From: Prevotella sp. | GTDB lineage: Bacteria > Bacteroidota > Bacteroidia > Bacteroidales > Bacteroidaceae | Reading direction: 5' to 3' | Assembly (NCBI GenBank): GCA_024695815.1 | Contig: JAILHK010000008.1 | Location: forward strand, 28,836 to 92,835 | Length of the DNA: 64,000 nt | Shown here: positions 10,301-17,604 of the stretch, piece after piece | How positions within the stretch are numbered: position 1 is the stretch's first letter | Layout: the number at the start of each line of letters is the position of its first letter | The notes under the pieces: generated by a model | Databases searched by the model: none | The model's input: only the letters and a program-made list of their open reading frames with translations | Told to the model about the DNA's origin: nothing | Made by a program: the position numbers and the translations under genes

Positions 10301-11339
10301 CGCGCGGCATATAGTTGTTGAAAGCATACGCCATACGCGGTGCATAGCACACGCCACCGAAATAAGAACCCACCCAGATACCTCCATCCTTGTCTCTGAA
10401 CACCTTCTGCAACGAGTTGTCCGACAGAGAGAAAGGATTGGTGGCTTCATATTTATAGTGCGTATAAGTGTTGCTGCTCATATTGTAGGCAAACAGCCCA
10501 CTCTCTGTAGCCATGAGCAGTTGGTCATCGCTCTTGATAAGGTCTCTGGCATAAAGTTCCTTTCCGTCAAGAGAAGAGATGAGTGGTTTCAGCTGCTTCT
10601 CGGGGATGTTCAGTTCAGACAGTCCCGATGCCGACGAGCAGATAAAGAAACGTCCCTGCTCAGTAGAGGTCATCCCCATGATCGTCTGGTGCTCCATGAT
10701 ATTACGTCCATTAGCCCCCGTGAAGCTCACTATCGTCTTAAACAGATTGCGTGTAAACGAGAGGCCACTCTCATAGAAGCCTATCCAGATGGTATGGTCG
10801 CTGTCCATATACAGACTCGACACCGCCGGATAGCCCTCAAGCTTATGGTGTTGCAGCTTGCCTTTCTGCAGGTCGTAGATATAAACACCCTCGTTGTTAC
10901 ACCCTATCAGCACCCGTTGTGCATCGCCCGTGATCACGTTGACCTGGCGCTCTATGCTTTCGCCCGCCGCCGTCTTGGTCGAGAAACGACGGAAAGAGTC
11001 GGTCGTTGGCGAATAGATATAAACCCCATGATCCGTACCCACCCACAACTCGTGGTTAGGTGCCTCGTACATCACACCGATACGGTCGCTGCCCAACTGG
11101 TTGGCACCGTTGCCTTTATGATAAACCTTAAACGAACGCCCGTCAAAACGGTTCATGCCGTCGTTGGTGCCAAACCACATAAAACCCATGTTGTCCTGAA
11201 CAATAGACATCACCGAGTTCTGCGACAGCCCGTTGTTGGTATCGTAATGTCTGAACTGATATTCTGCAGCAGTTGCCATGCCACCATACAGGCACAGCAA
11301 CAGATATAAAAGGCGAATGATTTTCAGTCTCATCAGCAA
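7362..11339 (-). CDS. hybrid two-component system regulator (HTCS)
   Basis: 1325 residues. Order: signal peptide (1-25), two beta-propeller blocks of 'two-component regulator propeller' repeats starting 'NNGLSQNSVMSIVQDNMGFMWFGT' (25-690), Y_Y_Y domain (about 700-760), one membrane helix near 778, histidine kinase with H-box 'NVAHEIRTPLTLIKGPL' (about 831), ATPase with 'GTGIGLALARSLAELHGG', receiver with phosphoacceptor in 'DIIVSDVMM' (about 1120), and a C-terminal AraC-type DNA-binding domain (1220-1320). HTCS proteins bind an oligosaccharide in the periplasm and activate the neighbouring polysaccharide locus. Beside GH92, GH38 and GH2 genes it probably senses a mannoside. MRLK two codons later is an equally good start. 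Confidence 0.95.
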   Translation of the reverse strand: MLMRLKIIRLLYLLLCLYGGMATAAEYQFRHYDTNNGLSQNSVMSIVQDNMGFMWFGTNDGMNRFDGRSFKVYHKGNGANQLGSDRIGVMYEAPNHELWVGTDHGVYIYSPTTDSFRRFSTKTAAGESIERQVNVITGDAQRVLIGCNNEGVYIYDLQKGKLQHHKLEGYPAVSSLYMDSDHTIWIGFYESGLSFTRNLFKTIVSFTGANGRNIMEHQTIMGMTSTEQGRFFICSSASGLSELNIPEKQLKPLISSLDGKELYARDLIKSDDQLLMATESGLFAYNMSSNTYTHYKYEATNPFSLSDNSLQKVFRDKDGGIWVGSYFGGVCYAPRMAYAFNNYMPRVDVAGSLHGRRVGQMVEAANGHILVATEDGGLNSLDPTTGRFEHLSASVAFPNVQSLCLVGNELWAGTLNNGLKVMDAATGRLLRSYESSIEEGQLHDNFILTLEKSRQSNVVYVGTLGGVYCYDPVLNRFNHLKELPQQIVKDIMEDSKHNLWVAIYDCGVFVRAAGSKQWRQFREADGTLASNNVLGLYETSHGDIWVYTDCNGASLYNEKKRCFEHVPIPSFCSQRVVQSMVEDGLGQLWLTTNEGLMCYNPDDRSTRIYSTANGLLDNDFSSNSSLCSSKGQIYLGCQSGLVAFSPESFLGVSSAPVIIATELMLQGSVVDNFTPESPLTESITVTRELTLNHDQNAFSLKISVLSYRDAQMRQIAYYLEGFDHEWQNLYSDNYIRYTNLPPGSYVLHVQDMSNIGKTAEPYTLRITVLRPWYQRWWAWLLYLLLMTGVGLLVYRYLKERSRMNRQLAMEKFEHEKQQELYQSKISFFTNVAHEIRTPLTLIKGPLTDILQKDIHDDEDRENLNIMDQNVTRLLDLTNQLLDFRKIERDGLRLNFQHCNIGQIVNDVYKRFGPLMQQRGIEGNIVLPETPLMAWVDREALTKIVSNLLTNATKYCEHQVSVEVKASEEQVEIITRNDGRLIDAQLRQQIFKPFYRADNAEAKTGTGIGLALARSLAELHGGNLEIIDDAALNVFRLLLPIEQQDHVMRLDEEVVVTDTETEETDEQPERDQLPTVLIVEDNAALLAHEKNHLQRHYRVLTAINGEQALKVLTDSDVDIIVSDVMMEPMDGFELCQHVKSDVNFSHIPVILLTALTLDSAKIQGMESGADSYIEKPFSMDYLLSVIQNLLRSRQSIKQAYATSPFLQQDTVSISKADEEFMKRLEKVMTANMTNNDFDINALASEMCMSRTNLNRKMRGLFNLTPNNYIKVERLKRAALLLKQGETKINEVCYMVGFSSPSYFTQCFQKQFGMLPKEFVNQKNVQE

Positions 11340-11365
11340 TATATAGTTTTCACTAACTTTTCATA

Positions 11366-11373
11366 CAAAAGTA
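11366..11373 (-). promoter_or_regulatory. promoter -7 element of HTCS gene
   Basis: TACTTTTG on the minus strand, 26 bases upstream of the HTCS start, matching TAnnTTTG. Confidence 0.55.
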
Positions 11374-11457
11374 GCTTAAACCACAGACAACCCCTACTAT
11401 CGTCCCGTATTCTTATTGATTTTTAACATTCAACGGGACCGTTCGTCATTCATCTGT

Positions 11458-11508
11458 AAAAACAAAAAGCTTCCCGCCCACAAGTACGGCGGAAAGCTTT
11501 TTGTTTTT
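11458..11508 (-). terminator. long stem-loop terminator after the GH2 gene
   Basis: A long inverted repeat, with arms AAAACAAAAAGCTT and AAGCTTTTTGTTTT and an inner CCGCC/GGCGG stem, begins 17 bases after the GH2 stop codon. Its A/T-rich outer arms supply a U-rich tail on either strand. It separates the GH2 gene from the HTCS gene, both on the minus strand. Confidence 0.75.
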
Positions 11509-11525
11509 ACCAGAAATCTGTCTTA

Positions 11526-13358
11526 TTACTTCTCTATGATGCTGGGAATCTTCTCGAAGATAGCCTTCCACTTGGCTGCATCAAACTTAGGACGACGGTC
11601 GTAGTAGTAAACGCCGTTCTTCTCCTGCTCCACGTCGGTGATTTGCGTATAGCAGAATCCAACCACGTTCTTACATGCCTTGATGGCATCAATCTCCTTT
11701 TCCAGAATCTCGAAGAACTCGTCCTCGGTCTCAATCTGAGCGCCGTAGCCCCATGAGTTGCTGCGCTCAGCCTTGGGAATCCAGCCCAGTCCGCCAAACT
11801 CGTCGATCATATAAGGCTGACCTTCCCATTCTGCCAAATAGTCCTTGCCAGCCATGTTGCGATAGTGGGGAGCGCCATTTCTGAAGGTGTGGTTCTCCAC
11901 CAGCTTGTCGTATTCGCGTGTGTAGTCATGAACGCTCCAGATGTCGGTCTTCACATGACCGTCGCCACTGGCATCGTTCACAGGACGTGTGGGGTCGATG
12001 GCCTTTGTCTGGTTATACAGGTCCTGCACAAAACGAACATAGGTGCCGGCCTGTGCTCCCCAGGTCTCGTTAAGGGGTGTCCAGGTCACGATACATGGAT
12101 GGTTGCGGTCGCGCACCACGAGGTCGGTCCACTCACGCAGGAAGTTTCCTGTTGCCTCCTGGTTGTTGACGTTGGTGCCCCACGATGCCTGCTCACCCCA
12201 GCAGATGTAACCCAGCTTGTCGGCCCAGTAGTAGTAGCGCTCCTCGAAGGCTTTCTGGTGCAGACGGGCACCGTTGAAGCCAACGGCCTTACTCATCTCG
12301 ATGTCGTGCTTGAGAGCCTCATCAGTAGGAGCTGTCCAGATGCCGTCGGGATAGTAGCCCTGATCCAGCACCAGACGCTGGAAGTAAGGCTTGTTGTTCA
12401 GATAGAAGTAGCCATCGGCACAGTGGATCTTACGCATACCGGCATACGAGCTGACCTCATCAATCACCTTACCGGCAGCATCCTTCACGATGTACTTCAC
12501 GTCGTAGAGGAAAGGACTCTCAGGGCTCCACAGCTTGGGCTTCTTAATGCTCAGCACCAGGTTGCTGCCGTTCACGGCATTGGCTGTCTTGGTGGCAACC
12601 ACCTTCTTGCCGTCCAGCACCTGCACGGTCAGCGTGTTGCCGTTAGCCTCGCCATAGAACTCCGGACGTACCACCAGCTGCTGCTGGTCGATATCGGGAA
12701 TGGCAAACACATTCTTCAGTCCCTGCGCACTCACGGGCTCCAACCATACGGTCTGCCAGATACCCGTTGTGCGGGTGTAGTCGCAACCGCCAGAGTAGTA
12801 GTTCCAGCACTGTTTGCCGCCAGGCTGCATGCCGCTGCGCAGGTTGTCCACAACGCGCACAACCAAGTTAGCGCTCTGGCCGGCAGGCACATATTTCGTG
12901 ATGTCCATCTCGAAACTGCTTCCCGTGCCGAAGTGCTGCATCACCTCTTTACCATTAATATATATCGTAGCCTCATAGTCCACGGCACCAAAGTGCAGCA
13001 GAATCTTCTTGCCAGCCCATGCTGCAGGCACGCTGATGGTGCGCTGATACCACATGCAGTTGATGAAGTCCGTGTGCTCTACGCCGCTGAGCTTACTCTC
13101 AGGACAGAAGGGAACCAGGATCTTGTCGTCGAAACCCTTACTGTTGCGGAAGTCGCGCGCATCGCCCGACTTTCCGAAGTCGAAGGTGTAGGTCCATGTG
13201 CCGTTCAGGTTCAACCACTGACTGCGCTCAAATTGCGGACGCGGATACTCTGCTCGTGGTGTGCTGGCTTTCACAGCAAAAGCCCCCATAAGAGTCATCA
13301 TAGCCATAAAAATTACTCTTTTCTTGAAAGTTGTTCCAAGGATGTTGATTGATCTCAT
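11526..13358 (-). CDS. GH2-family glycosidase (secreted)
   Basis: 610 residues from the start chosen here. The ORF track begins 38 codons earlier, but that region overlaps the promoter (-7 box at 13470-13477), whereas MRSINILG... is followed by a good signal peptide. Domains: sugar-binding jelly roll ('WLNLNGTWTYTFDFG', 'VPFCPESKLSGVE'), immunoglobulin-like domain, then the TIM barrel with acid/base Glu in 'TPLNETWG' (about residue 429) and nucleophile Glu in 'MIDEFGGLGW' (about 518). Both catalytic residues are present. The short form without extra C-terminal domains occurs in beta-galactosidase, beta-glucuronidase and beta-mannosidase relatives; specificity is unknown. It has its own promoter and terminator but probably shares the substrate of the neighbouring mannosidases. 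Confidence 0.92.
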   Translation of the reverse strand: MRSINILGTTFKKRVIFMAMMTLMGAFAVKASTPRAEYPRPQFERSQWLNLNGTWTYTFDFGKSGDARDFRNSKGFDDKILVPFCPESKLSGVEHTDFINCMWYQRTISVPAAWAGKKILLHFGAVDYEATIYINGKEVMQHFGTGSSFEMDITKYVPAGQSANLVVRVVDNLRSGMQPGGKQCWNYYSGGCDYTRTTGIWQTVWLEPVSAQGLKNVFAIPDIDQQQLVVRPEFYGEANGNTLTVQVLDGKKVVATKTANAVNGSNLVLSIKKPKLWSPESPFLYDVKYIVKDAAGKVIDEVSSYAGMRKIHCADGYFYLNNKPYFQRLVLDQGYYPDGIWTAPTDEALKHDIEMSKAVGFNGARLHQKAFEERYYYWADKLGYICWGEQASWGTNVNNQEATGNFLREWTDLVVRDRNHPCIVTWTPLNETWGAQAGTYVRFVQDLYNQTKAIDPTRPVNDASGDGHVKTDIWSVHDYTREYDKLVENHTFRNGAPHYRNMAGKDYLAEWEGQPYMIDEFGGLGWIPKAERSNSWGYGAQIETEDEFFEILEKEIDAIKACKNVVGFCYTQITDVEQEKNGVYYYDRRPKFDAAKWKAIFEKIPSIIEK

Positions 13359-13469
13359 TTTTTTGTTAATTAGGTTTGAATTGAATTGAGCTATGTGTCT
13401 ATAGATTACCATCAAGCATGATAATGACTTTAATGAAACTAAGGACAGCTCACAATATATAATCGGGCA

Positions 13470-13477
13470 CAAAGGTA
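13470..13477 (-). promoter_or_regulatory. promoter -7 element of GH2 gene
   Basis: TACCTTTG followed by TG on the minus strand, about 110 bases upstream of the chosen GH2 start. It overlaps the first codons of the longer ORF prediction, which argues against that longer start. Confidence 0.6.
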
Positions 13478-13587
13478 AGTAAATTTTTAGAATTATCGGC
13501 CATTATACTTGAATTATTATTGATTTACATCAAATTTCCAAGCCACCGATCATGCACCCAAAACACCTCCGGGACGCCCCAAAACAC

Positions 13588-13620
13588 AAAAAAACCTGGA
13601 CCATCATCATGATCCAGGTT
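13588..13620 (-). terminator. rho-independent terminator of the M15-HU-smalltalk operon
   Basis: On the minus strand AACCTGGA pairs with TCCAGGTT around a short loop and is followed by TTTTTTGTGTTTT. It lies 20 bases after the smalltalk stop codon. Confidence 0.8.
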
Positions 13621-13640
13621 GGCAGGTTGGTGGCGCGCCG

Positions 13641-13745
13641 CTATGCAGCCACACACGATATCACACCCAGCGAGGTGGCAATAGCCGTCAGCACGGCAAT
13701 GGTGGTCTGAAGTATAAACTTCCAAATATCCATCTTCTTCATCAT
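13641..13745 (-). CDS. smalltalk protein (34 residues)
   Basis: A small ORF too short for the track, reading MMKKMDIWKFILQ...LGVISCVAA. It matches the pattern of the Bacteroidetes 'smalltalk' family: a charged N-terminus with 'WKFILQ', a hydrophobic stretch rich in Ala, Thr and Ile, and a 'SC' near the end. The competing 66-residue ORF over the same bases (13525-13725) has no family features. A second Met follows directly, so the start may be one codon later. It is the last gene of an operon with an HU-like protein and an M15 peptidase and sits just before a terminator. The molecular function of the family is not known to me; one membrane segment or an exported peptide is plausible. Confidence 0.85.
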   Translation of the reverse strand: MMKKMDIWKFILQTTIAVLTAIATSLGVISCVAA

Positions 13746-13775
13746 CTACACTTTTTATTCGTTCTTACCTCCAGA

Positions 13776-14219
13776 TCAATCCTCATTCTCAGCATCCTCG
13801 CTCTTTGCATGACCATACTCGGGCAGCTCCATCAGTCGGCAGCCACTGGTCAGCTCCTTCACATGGTGCTTGTCGGCCGAGATACGGGTCTCGGGCTGGA
13901 AAGCCACCCTTACGCTCTTCACATTGTTCGTAGTGAACGCTTCGGCACTCTCGGCACCAATAGTGCTGATGGCCAACTTAAACGCACCCAGATAGGGCAG
14001 CTTCACGCGCTTTGAGTCCTGAAGCAGGTCGCGCACGGTGGGACCCAGCTCGCTCAGCACCGCCAGGATGTCGGCACGCTTCACCGTACAGTTGTCCTGC
14101 ATCTTCAAGGCAATCTCCTCGATACCCACGGTCTCGGTGATGGCCACGCGGGCATACCACTTACCGAACATCTTAGAATTCTTCACTTCGTTAACATACT
14201 TCTTAAAAAACAGTTTCAT
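13776..14219 (-). CDS. HU-like DNA-binding protein (long Bacteroidetes type), copy 1
   Basis: 147 residues. The HU fold is visible in 'NCTVKRADILAVLSELGPTVRDLL', followed by the beta arm segment 'VKLPYLGAFKLAIS' and 'VRVAFQPE'; the N-terminus 'KMFGKWYARVAITETVG' and the acidic C-terminus ('KSEDAENED') are typical of the histone-like subfamily in Bacteroidetes. The role is probably binding DNA non-specifically. It lies between an M15 peptidase and the smalltalk ORF in one operon. A second copy at 27142 shares 'TVKRSDILAVLSEL' but lacks these partners. Confidence 0.92.
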   Translation of the reverse strand: MKLFFKKYVNEVKNSKMFGKWYARVAITETVGIEEIALKMQDNCTVKRADILAVLSELGPTVRDLLQDSKRVKLPYLGAFKLAISTIGAESAEAFTTNNVKSVRVAFQPETRISADKHHVKELTSGCRLMELPEYGHAKSEDAENED

Positions 14220-14305
14220 AATTGTTTGTGTGTTTTAAATGGTTAATAAAAAATTTGTTGTGTTATCAATGTTGTGTGCCTCTGCACACGGTCTTTTCTT
14301 TTTTT

Positions 14306-14749
14306 TTATACATTCAGCTCCTTGACCATCTGTCGGTTGGCCCTCCGCCCCGGCTGGAAGATGTAGCTCACGTGTATCCAGCAACAGCCATTGCTCAGTC
14401 GTCGTTCCAGCAGCAGCTGGTCGAACACCAGGTGTTTGCTGATAAAGAGGTAGTAGCGCTGTGCTGTCTGTTGCGAGCCGCAGTGAATGTCGGCCGCCTC
14501 GCCCCGCATGTGTTGTGAGTTCTTGACGCCGCCCACCGCTTTGTTCAGCGCCTCACAGCGATAGCCGCTCGCTATGATGATGCGTCCGAATTGTTGTCTC
14601 AGTGGTTCCAGCACCTCCTCGCACAGATGCCTCAGCGCTTCCACCTCTTTCTCGCCAGGTTCGTTTTTCAGTCCCAGTCGGATGGCCGTACCCGAGGCCA
14701 TCATTTCTTGGAGCGTGAAATGCTCCGTCAGTTGTGTTTGTGTTTTCAT
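14306..14749 (-). CDS. M15-family peptidase (D-Ala-D-Ala carboxypeptidase/endolysin type)
   Basis: 147 residues without a signal peptide. The zinc-peptidase motifs of the Peptidase_M15_3 group are present: 'SGYRCEALNKAVGG', 'SQHMRGEAADIH' (about residues 79-90, giving His and Asp ligands) and 'WIHVSY' near 124. Phage endolysins and small cell-wall peptidases share this form. It is the first gene of an operon with an HU-like protein and smalltalk, driven by the promoter at 14831. Without a holin or signal peptide it is unclear how it would reach peptidoglycan; smalltalk, with its hydrophobic segment, is a candidate partner (inference). Confidence 0.9.
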   Translation of the reverse strand: MKTQTQLTEHFTLQEMMASGTAIRLGLKNEPGEKEVEALRHLCEEVLEPLRQQFGRIIIASGYRCEALNKAVGGVKNSQHMRGEAADIHCGSQQTAQRYYLFISKHLVFDQLLLERRLSNGCCWIHVSYIFQPGRRANRQMVKELNV

Positions 14750-14830
14750 GGTTCTTTTTCTTTTATTAATTATTAAGGTATTAATGGTTGGGAATCCTTG
14801 TCGGGATGTCTCTTATTCCTTTCGACGTTG

Positions 14831-14861
14831 CAAAGGTACAACATTTCGCCAGCCAAATCAA
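14831..14861 (-). promoter_or_regulatory. promoter of the M15-HU-smalltalk operon
   Basis: Minus-strand -7 box TACCTTTG at 14831-14838 and a TTG -33 element at 14859-14861, separated by 20 bases, the normal Bacteroidota spacing. About 80 bases upstream of the peptidase start. Confidence 0.7.
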
Positions 14862-14887
14862 GTCCTTGTATGGTAGAGATAATGGTA

Positions 14888-14914
14888 GAAAAAAAATACC
14901 GTGGGGGAACCACG
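14888..14914 (-). terminator. terminator of the Y1 transposase gene
   Basis: CCGTGG/CCACGG stem with a 5-base loop followed on the minus strand by TATTTTTTTT, just after the transposase stop codon. Confidence 0.75.
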
Positions 14915-14922
14915 GCATTACA

Positions 14923-16074
14923 CTATTCATCATATTGCCACCAGTCGTCACGTCGGCGGCATAATGCCTGCACTATACAGTTCATCGATTTGCACTCTGC
15001 CACTGATATCTTCTCATCCCTGCGATGGTAGCGATAATGCCAAGGCGTCGCAAACAGTAGCCGACCCTCAAGGCAGGCCTGCATCTTCTCTTCTGAAGGA
15101 TGATACATCTCCGCAAAGCCGTTGTCTAGGACAATAATTACCGGAGAGCCTTGCGCCATCACTGCTGCCATGATCTCCTGCTCGCCTTTGGCAATGCGGG
15201 CAGACACCAATACAGCCCCACCTTTGGCAGCCTGCAGACACCGCTGCTTCTGTCGTTCAAAGAGGGACTTGTCCTTACGATGACACACCACTGGCAACAG
15301 CCGTTTCTGCAACAAGCTCCTGTGACCATAAGTGTTACAGCCCACCTTTCCACCTTCATCCAGCAACCGTTCCTTCAGCATCAGCCAGGTCCCGTTATCC
15401 ATTTGCGAGGCATCGCACTCCCGTTCCAGATAGCCATGCAGAGCAGAAAATGTCAACGCTGTATCAACACCACCCTTCTGAATCCTCAGTCCCCCACAGC
15501 TTGACATACGAATCAAGCGCATTCTTGGGTTCTTCCTGATATATTGCCGCTGCTGCTCCAACTGTTCGCTTTGCAGAGGCATCACGTCCACATAGCCTGA
15601 GTCAAAAAGAGGAGGTCTGTCACTACACGCCTTCGATGGCACCTTTTCACCTTCCACATAGCCATCCGTCTGCCTTTCTATCCCAGTCATTTCCCAAAAG
15701 AGCCTATTACACCCCTTCTTAAAACCAGCAATCACATGTCCCAGATGCATCACATGACCATTTCTGCTAACCACATCCCTATGTACCACAGCAATAAAAT
15801 GCACATGATCTGGCATAATTACATAATCCTGAATCTCAACCATCGGGTAGTACTTAGAGATACTATTCAGCAATTCTCGTTGCACCATCAAGCCAATAGC
15901 CGACAAAGCCACATGAGGACCATTCGGATCATCATCATCCCTATTCAGATCACCTACGATACGTCCCAAAGCCTGCGTTCTTCTATCGTTTAGTACAAGA
16001 GTAATATGGTAGATGCCCGTCCGTCTATAGTCATGAAACTCACATCGCCGTTTCATATTATGCCCCTTTTCCAT
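14923..16074 (-). CDS. REP-associated (RAYT-like) Y1 transposase with long C-terminal extension
   Basis: 383 residues, about twice the usual length. The N-terminal Y1/HUH domain is clear: 'YRRTGIYHITLVLNDR', metal-binding His90/His92 in 'MPDHVHFI', 'GHVIAGFKKGCNRLFWE', and a candidate nucleophile Tyr178 in 'QQRQYIRKNPRMRL'. Such enzymes cut and join single-stranded DNA at hairpins. The C-terminal part (about 245-383) contains 'GGAVLVSARIAKGEQEIM' and 'PVIIVLDNGFAEMYHPSEE', which resembles the Rossmann-like DprA/SLOG fold (inference). A seven-copy hairpin array starts about 130 bases upstream, as expected for a REP/RAYT pair. It has its own terminator. Starting at MKRRC (residue 7) is possible. 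Confidence 0.88.
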   Translation of the reverse strand: MEKGHNMKRRCEFHDYRRTGIYHITLVLNDRRTQALGRIVGDLNRDDDDPNGPHVALSAIGLMVQRELLNSISKYYPMVEIQDYVIMPDHVHFIAVVHRDVVSRNGHVMHLGHVIAGFKKGCNRLFWEMTGIERQTDGYVEGEKVPSKACSDRPPLFDSGYVDVMPLQSEQLEQQRQYIRKNPRMRLIRMSSCGGLRIQKGGVDTALTFSALHGYLERECDASQMDNGTWLMLKERLLDEGGKVGCNTYGHRSLLQKRLLPVVCHRKDKSLFERQKQRCLQAAKGGAVLVSARIAKGEQEIMAAVMAQGSPVIIVLDNGFAEMYHPSEEKMQACLEGRLLFATPWHYRYHRRDEKISVAECKSMNCIVQALCRRRDDWWQYDE

Positions 16075-16204
16075 ACACCTTTTTATATATTCTCAAGTAT
16101 AGTTTAGAGCCGCAAAGTTACCTGTTTTCCTGCAAACCGCCGCCCATCATCATCAAAAAAAATGCAGATACCACATAAAAAACAACCAATACACCCCCTC
16201 GCAT

Positions 16205-16620
16205 ATCTTGCCATTTCCCCGCAAGAAGAAACCAAAGCACCACAAGCACCCGCAACCGCCCCTAGTGTGTCTTGCGGTTTCCCCGCAAGAAAAAAGCAAA
16301 GCACCACAAGCACCCGCAACCGCCCCTAGTGTGTCTTGCGGTTTCCCCGCAAGAAGAAAACAAAGCGCCACAAACACCTGCAACCGCCCCTAGTGTGTCT
16401 TGCGGTTTCCCCGCAAGAAAAAAGCAAAGCACCACAAGCACCCGCAACTGCCCCTAGTGTGTCTTGCGGTTTCCCCGCAAGAAGAAACCAAAGCACCACA
16501 AACACCCGCAACCGCCCCTAGTGTGTCTTGCGGTTTCCCCGCAAGAAAAAAAACAAAGCACCACAAACACCCGCAACCGCCCCTAGTGTGTCTTGCGGTT
16601 TCCCCGCAAGAAAAAAGCAA
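16205..16620. repeat. 64-bp tandem repeat array with REP-like hairpins (7 copies)
   Basis: The hexamer-plus CCCCGCAAG recurs at 16217, 16281, 16345, 16409, 16473, 16537 and 16602, a period of 64 bases (65 once). Six copies carry the perfect hairpin CTTGCGG-tttcc-CCGCAAG, preceded by CCCCTAG; the first copy is decayed. Copies alternate between GAAGAAA and GAAAAAA after the hairpin, hinting at a 128-bp duplication unit. All frames stay open, which explains the series of 61-96 residue ORFs here; none is a gene. It lies directly upstream of a RAYT-like transposase. Confidence 0.95.
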
Positions 16621-16653
16621 AAGAAAAGGCCCACCGTTGAAGGACGATGGGCC
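16618..16653 (-). terminator. terminator of the DpnII-type operon
   Basis: On the minus strand GGCCCATCG pairs with CGGTGGGCC (one G-U pair) and is followed by TTTTCTTTTGCTTTTTT. It lies about 60 bases after the last methylase stop codon and abuts the last repeat of the hairpin array. Confidence 0.75.
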
Positions 16654-16716
16654 GGGACCTAATGTTTTCACAACGCATCACAGCCTGTGAATCTTTTGAT
16701 ATCAACGACCTTAAAG

Positions 16717-17604
16717 TTATATTTCCTCCAGAAATGGCAGTCGATTATCTGTCTCCTCATGACAAATAAAGCAATCTGCCTGAGTGTCCTCGGCCTTCAC
16801 TATGTCTGGTATCTTTTTCTTGAAAGTAGTAAAGGTCTTGATATTCTCTATCTCTTCGCGGCGGGCACGGCTGATTTGGGCAAATGCCTCTTCTTGCTCA
16901 ATGCCCAGAAAACGGCGCTCCAACAGATTGGCAGCAATGCCCGTAGTGCTGCTGCCGGCAAAGGGATCAAGAACCCAAGCACCAGGCTGCGTCGATGCCA
17001 TGATGATGCGAGAGAGTAATCCAAGTGGCTTCTGCGTAGGGTGCTTGGTGCACTTTTTCTCCCATGGTGCAATAGCAGGCAATCGCCACACGTCAGTCAT
17101 TTGCTTATCATCATTGATGTGCTTCATCAACTCGTAGTTATAATAGTGTGCCACTTTCTCCTTTTTTCTCGCCCAAATGATGAACTCCGTCGAGTACGTG
17201 AAGTAACGACAGGAGATATTGGGCGGTGGATTGGTCTTGGCCCAAGTAATAACATTAAGAATCTTGTAGCCTAACTGCGTCAAACAATTGGCAACAGAAA
17301 AGATGTTGTGATAGGTGCCCGATATCCAAATTGTGCCATTATCCTTCAGTTTCTCGCGGCAGAGCGAGAGCCACTTCAAATTGAAGGCGTTGATGTTGTC
17401 CTGAGACATAGACTTGTCCCAGTCACCCTTATCCACACACACCACCTTCCCACTTTGCACTGAGATGCCGCCACTCGATAGGAAGTATGGTGGATCGGCA
17501 AATATCATGTCGAACTTGAAATCGAACTGTGGCAGCAGTTCAAACGTATCGCCATGAAGCAGATTGAAAGTATGATCAGAAGATTTATAATAGGGCTTTA
17601 TCAC
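16717..17604 (-). CDS. dpnA: DpnII-type second DNA adenine methyltransferase (DpnA-like, beta class)
   Basis: 295 residues. 'FADPPYFLSSGG' at about 36-46 (catalytic motif IV) comes before 'DPFAGSSTTGIAA' (motif I), the order of beta-class N6-adenine/N4-cytosine methylases. 'GDWDKSMSQ', 'WISGTYHNIF' and 'KHPTQKP' match DpnA/M.DpnIIB. In the Streptococcus system this enzyme also methylates single-stranded GATC DNA and protects incoming DNA. It overlaps the upstream nuclease gene by 4 bases, so translation is probably coupled. It is the last gene of the operon. Confidence 0.9.
   Translation of the reverse strand: MIKPYYKSSDHTFNLLHGDTFELLPQFDFKFDMIFADPPYFLSSGGISVQSGKVVCVDKGDWDKSMSQDNINAFNLKWLSLCREKLKDNGTIWISGTYHNIFSVANCLTQLGYKILNVITWAKTNPPPNISCRYFTYSTEFIIWARKKEKVAHYYNYELMKHINDDKQMTDVWRLPAIAPWEKKCTKHPTQKPLGLLSRIIMASTQPGAWVLDPFAGSSTTGIAANLLERRFLGIEQEEAFAQISRARREEIENIKTFTTFKKKIPDIVKAEDTQADCFICHEETDNRLPFLEEI

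Noticed and set aside
13525-13725. 66-residue minus-strand ORF
   Set aside because: It covers the smalltalk frame and the terminator hairpin in another frame and has no family features.
14263-14305. GTGTGC/GCACAC hairpin followed by a T-run as a terminator
   Set aside because: The T-run follows only on the plus strand, while all genes here are on the minus strand within one operon.
16205-16620. CRISPR array
   Set aside because: Units are continuous 64-base tandem copies without unique spacers, and no cas gene is near. The hairpins and the adjacent Y1 transposase fit a REP array.
16104-16690. Series of 61-96 residue ORFs on both strands
   Set aside because: They arise because the 64-base repeat has no stops in several frames; proteins are repeats of the same peptide without starts or ribosome sites that make sense.
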